This document shows, in pieces, positions 6,032 to 6,042 of a DNA stretch of 6,042 nt (the stretch's first letter is position 1; each line of letters opens with the position of its first letter). This DNA is from Microcaldota archaeon. GTDB taxonomy: Archaea > Micrarchaeota > Micrarchaeia > Anstonellales > Bilamarchaeaceae. The DNA lies in assembly GCA_030666035.1 (NCBI GenBank), contig DAOUYQ010000053.1, positions 1 to 6,042 of the forward strand, written 5' to 3'. The translations under genes and the position numbers were made by a program. Below the pieces are notes generated by a model that was not told the origin of the DNA, did not search any database, and was given only the letters and a program-made list of their open reading frames with translations.

Positions 6032-6042
6032 GGAGTTTACAC

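Noticed and set aside
1..6042. A defence island, mobile element, CRISPR array or new multi-gene system
   Set aside because: The genes are ordinary archaeal families, with no transposase, integrase, direct repeat array or toxin-antitoxin-like pair seen. Apart from the first gene, all are recognised families.

Overview
This window is archaeal chromosome. The evidence is a 51-residue ribosomal protein L40e, a membrane-anchored archaeal-type LonB protease, a DUF373 membrane protein (a family I know mainly from archaea), TATA-type promoters about 26 nt from start codons, and T-tract rather than hairpin 3' ends. The tightly packed genes and mixed leaderless/Shine-Dalgarno starts would suit a small-genome lineage such as DPANN (for example Diapherotrites or Micrarchaeota), but nothing here fixes the phylum. 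No mobile element, CRISPR array, tRNA or rRNA was recognised, and no gene-free stretch exceeds 300 bases.

Layout: (1) 3-569 (+), the end of an unrecognised acidic, helical protein, probably cut by the window edge. (2) 576-731 (-), rpl40e, convergent with it across 6 nt. (3) 732-887, an AT-rich 156-nt gap holding the L40e promoter and probably the thpR 3' end. (4) 888-1421 (-), thpR, an RNA 2',3'-cyclic phosphodiesterase. (5) 1422-1453, a 32-nt divergent promoter region serving thpR and the genes to its right. (6) 1454-2734 (+), a PmbA/TldE-family protein, followed after 6 nt by (7) 2741-4744 (+), lonB. (8) 4793-6031 (-), a DUF373 protein with six predicted membrane helices and an apparent C-terminal PRC-barrel domain, convergent with lonB.

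The clearest functional unit is pmbA-lonB, a likely two-gene operon of proteolysis proteins. The first cistron appears leaderless. The second has a Shine-Dalgarno-like sequence overlapping the first gene's stop codon. LonB is a membrane-tethered ATP-dependent protease, and TldD/TldE proteins handle unfolded peptides in the systems studied, so a shared proteolysis role is a reasonable inference. No TldD partner is in view. The other genes (L40e, ThpR, DUF373) are ordinary archaeal genes with no obvious link to this unit.

I do not see a clear new defence or mobile system. The points most worth checking are the interlocked divergent leaderless promoters, the DUF373-membrane-PRC architecture, the lone TldE-like protein with an altered signature, and the reciprocal terminators in the K-rich tails of the first two genes.
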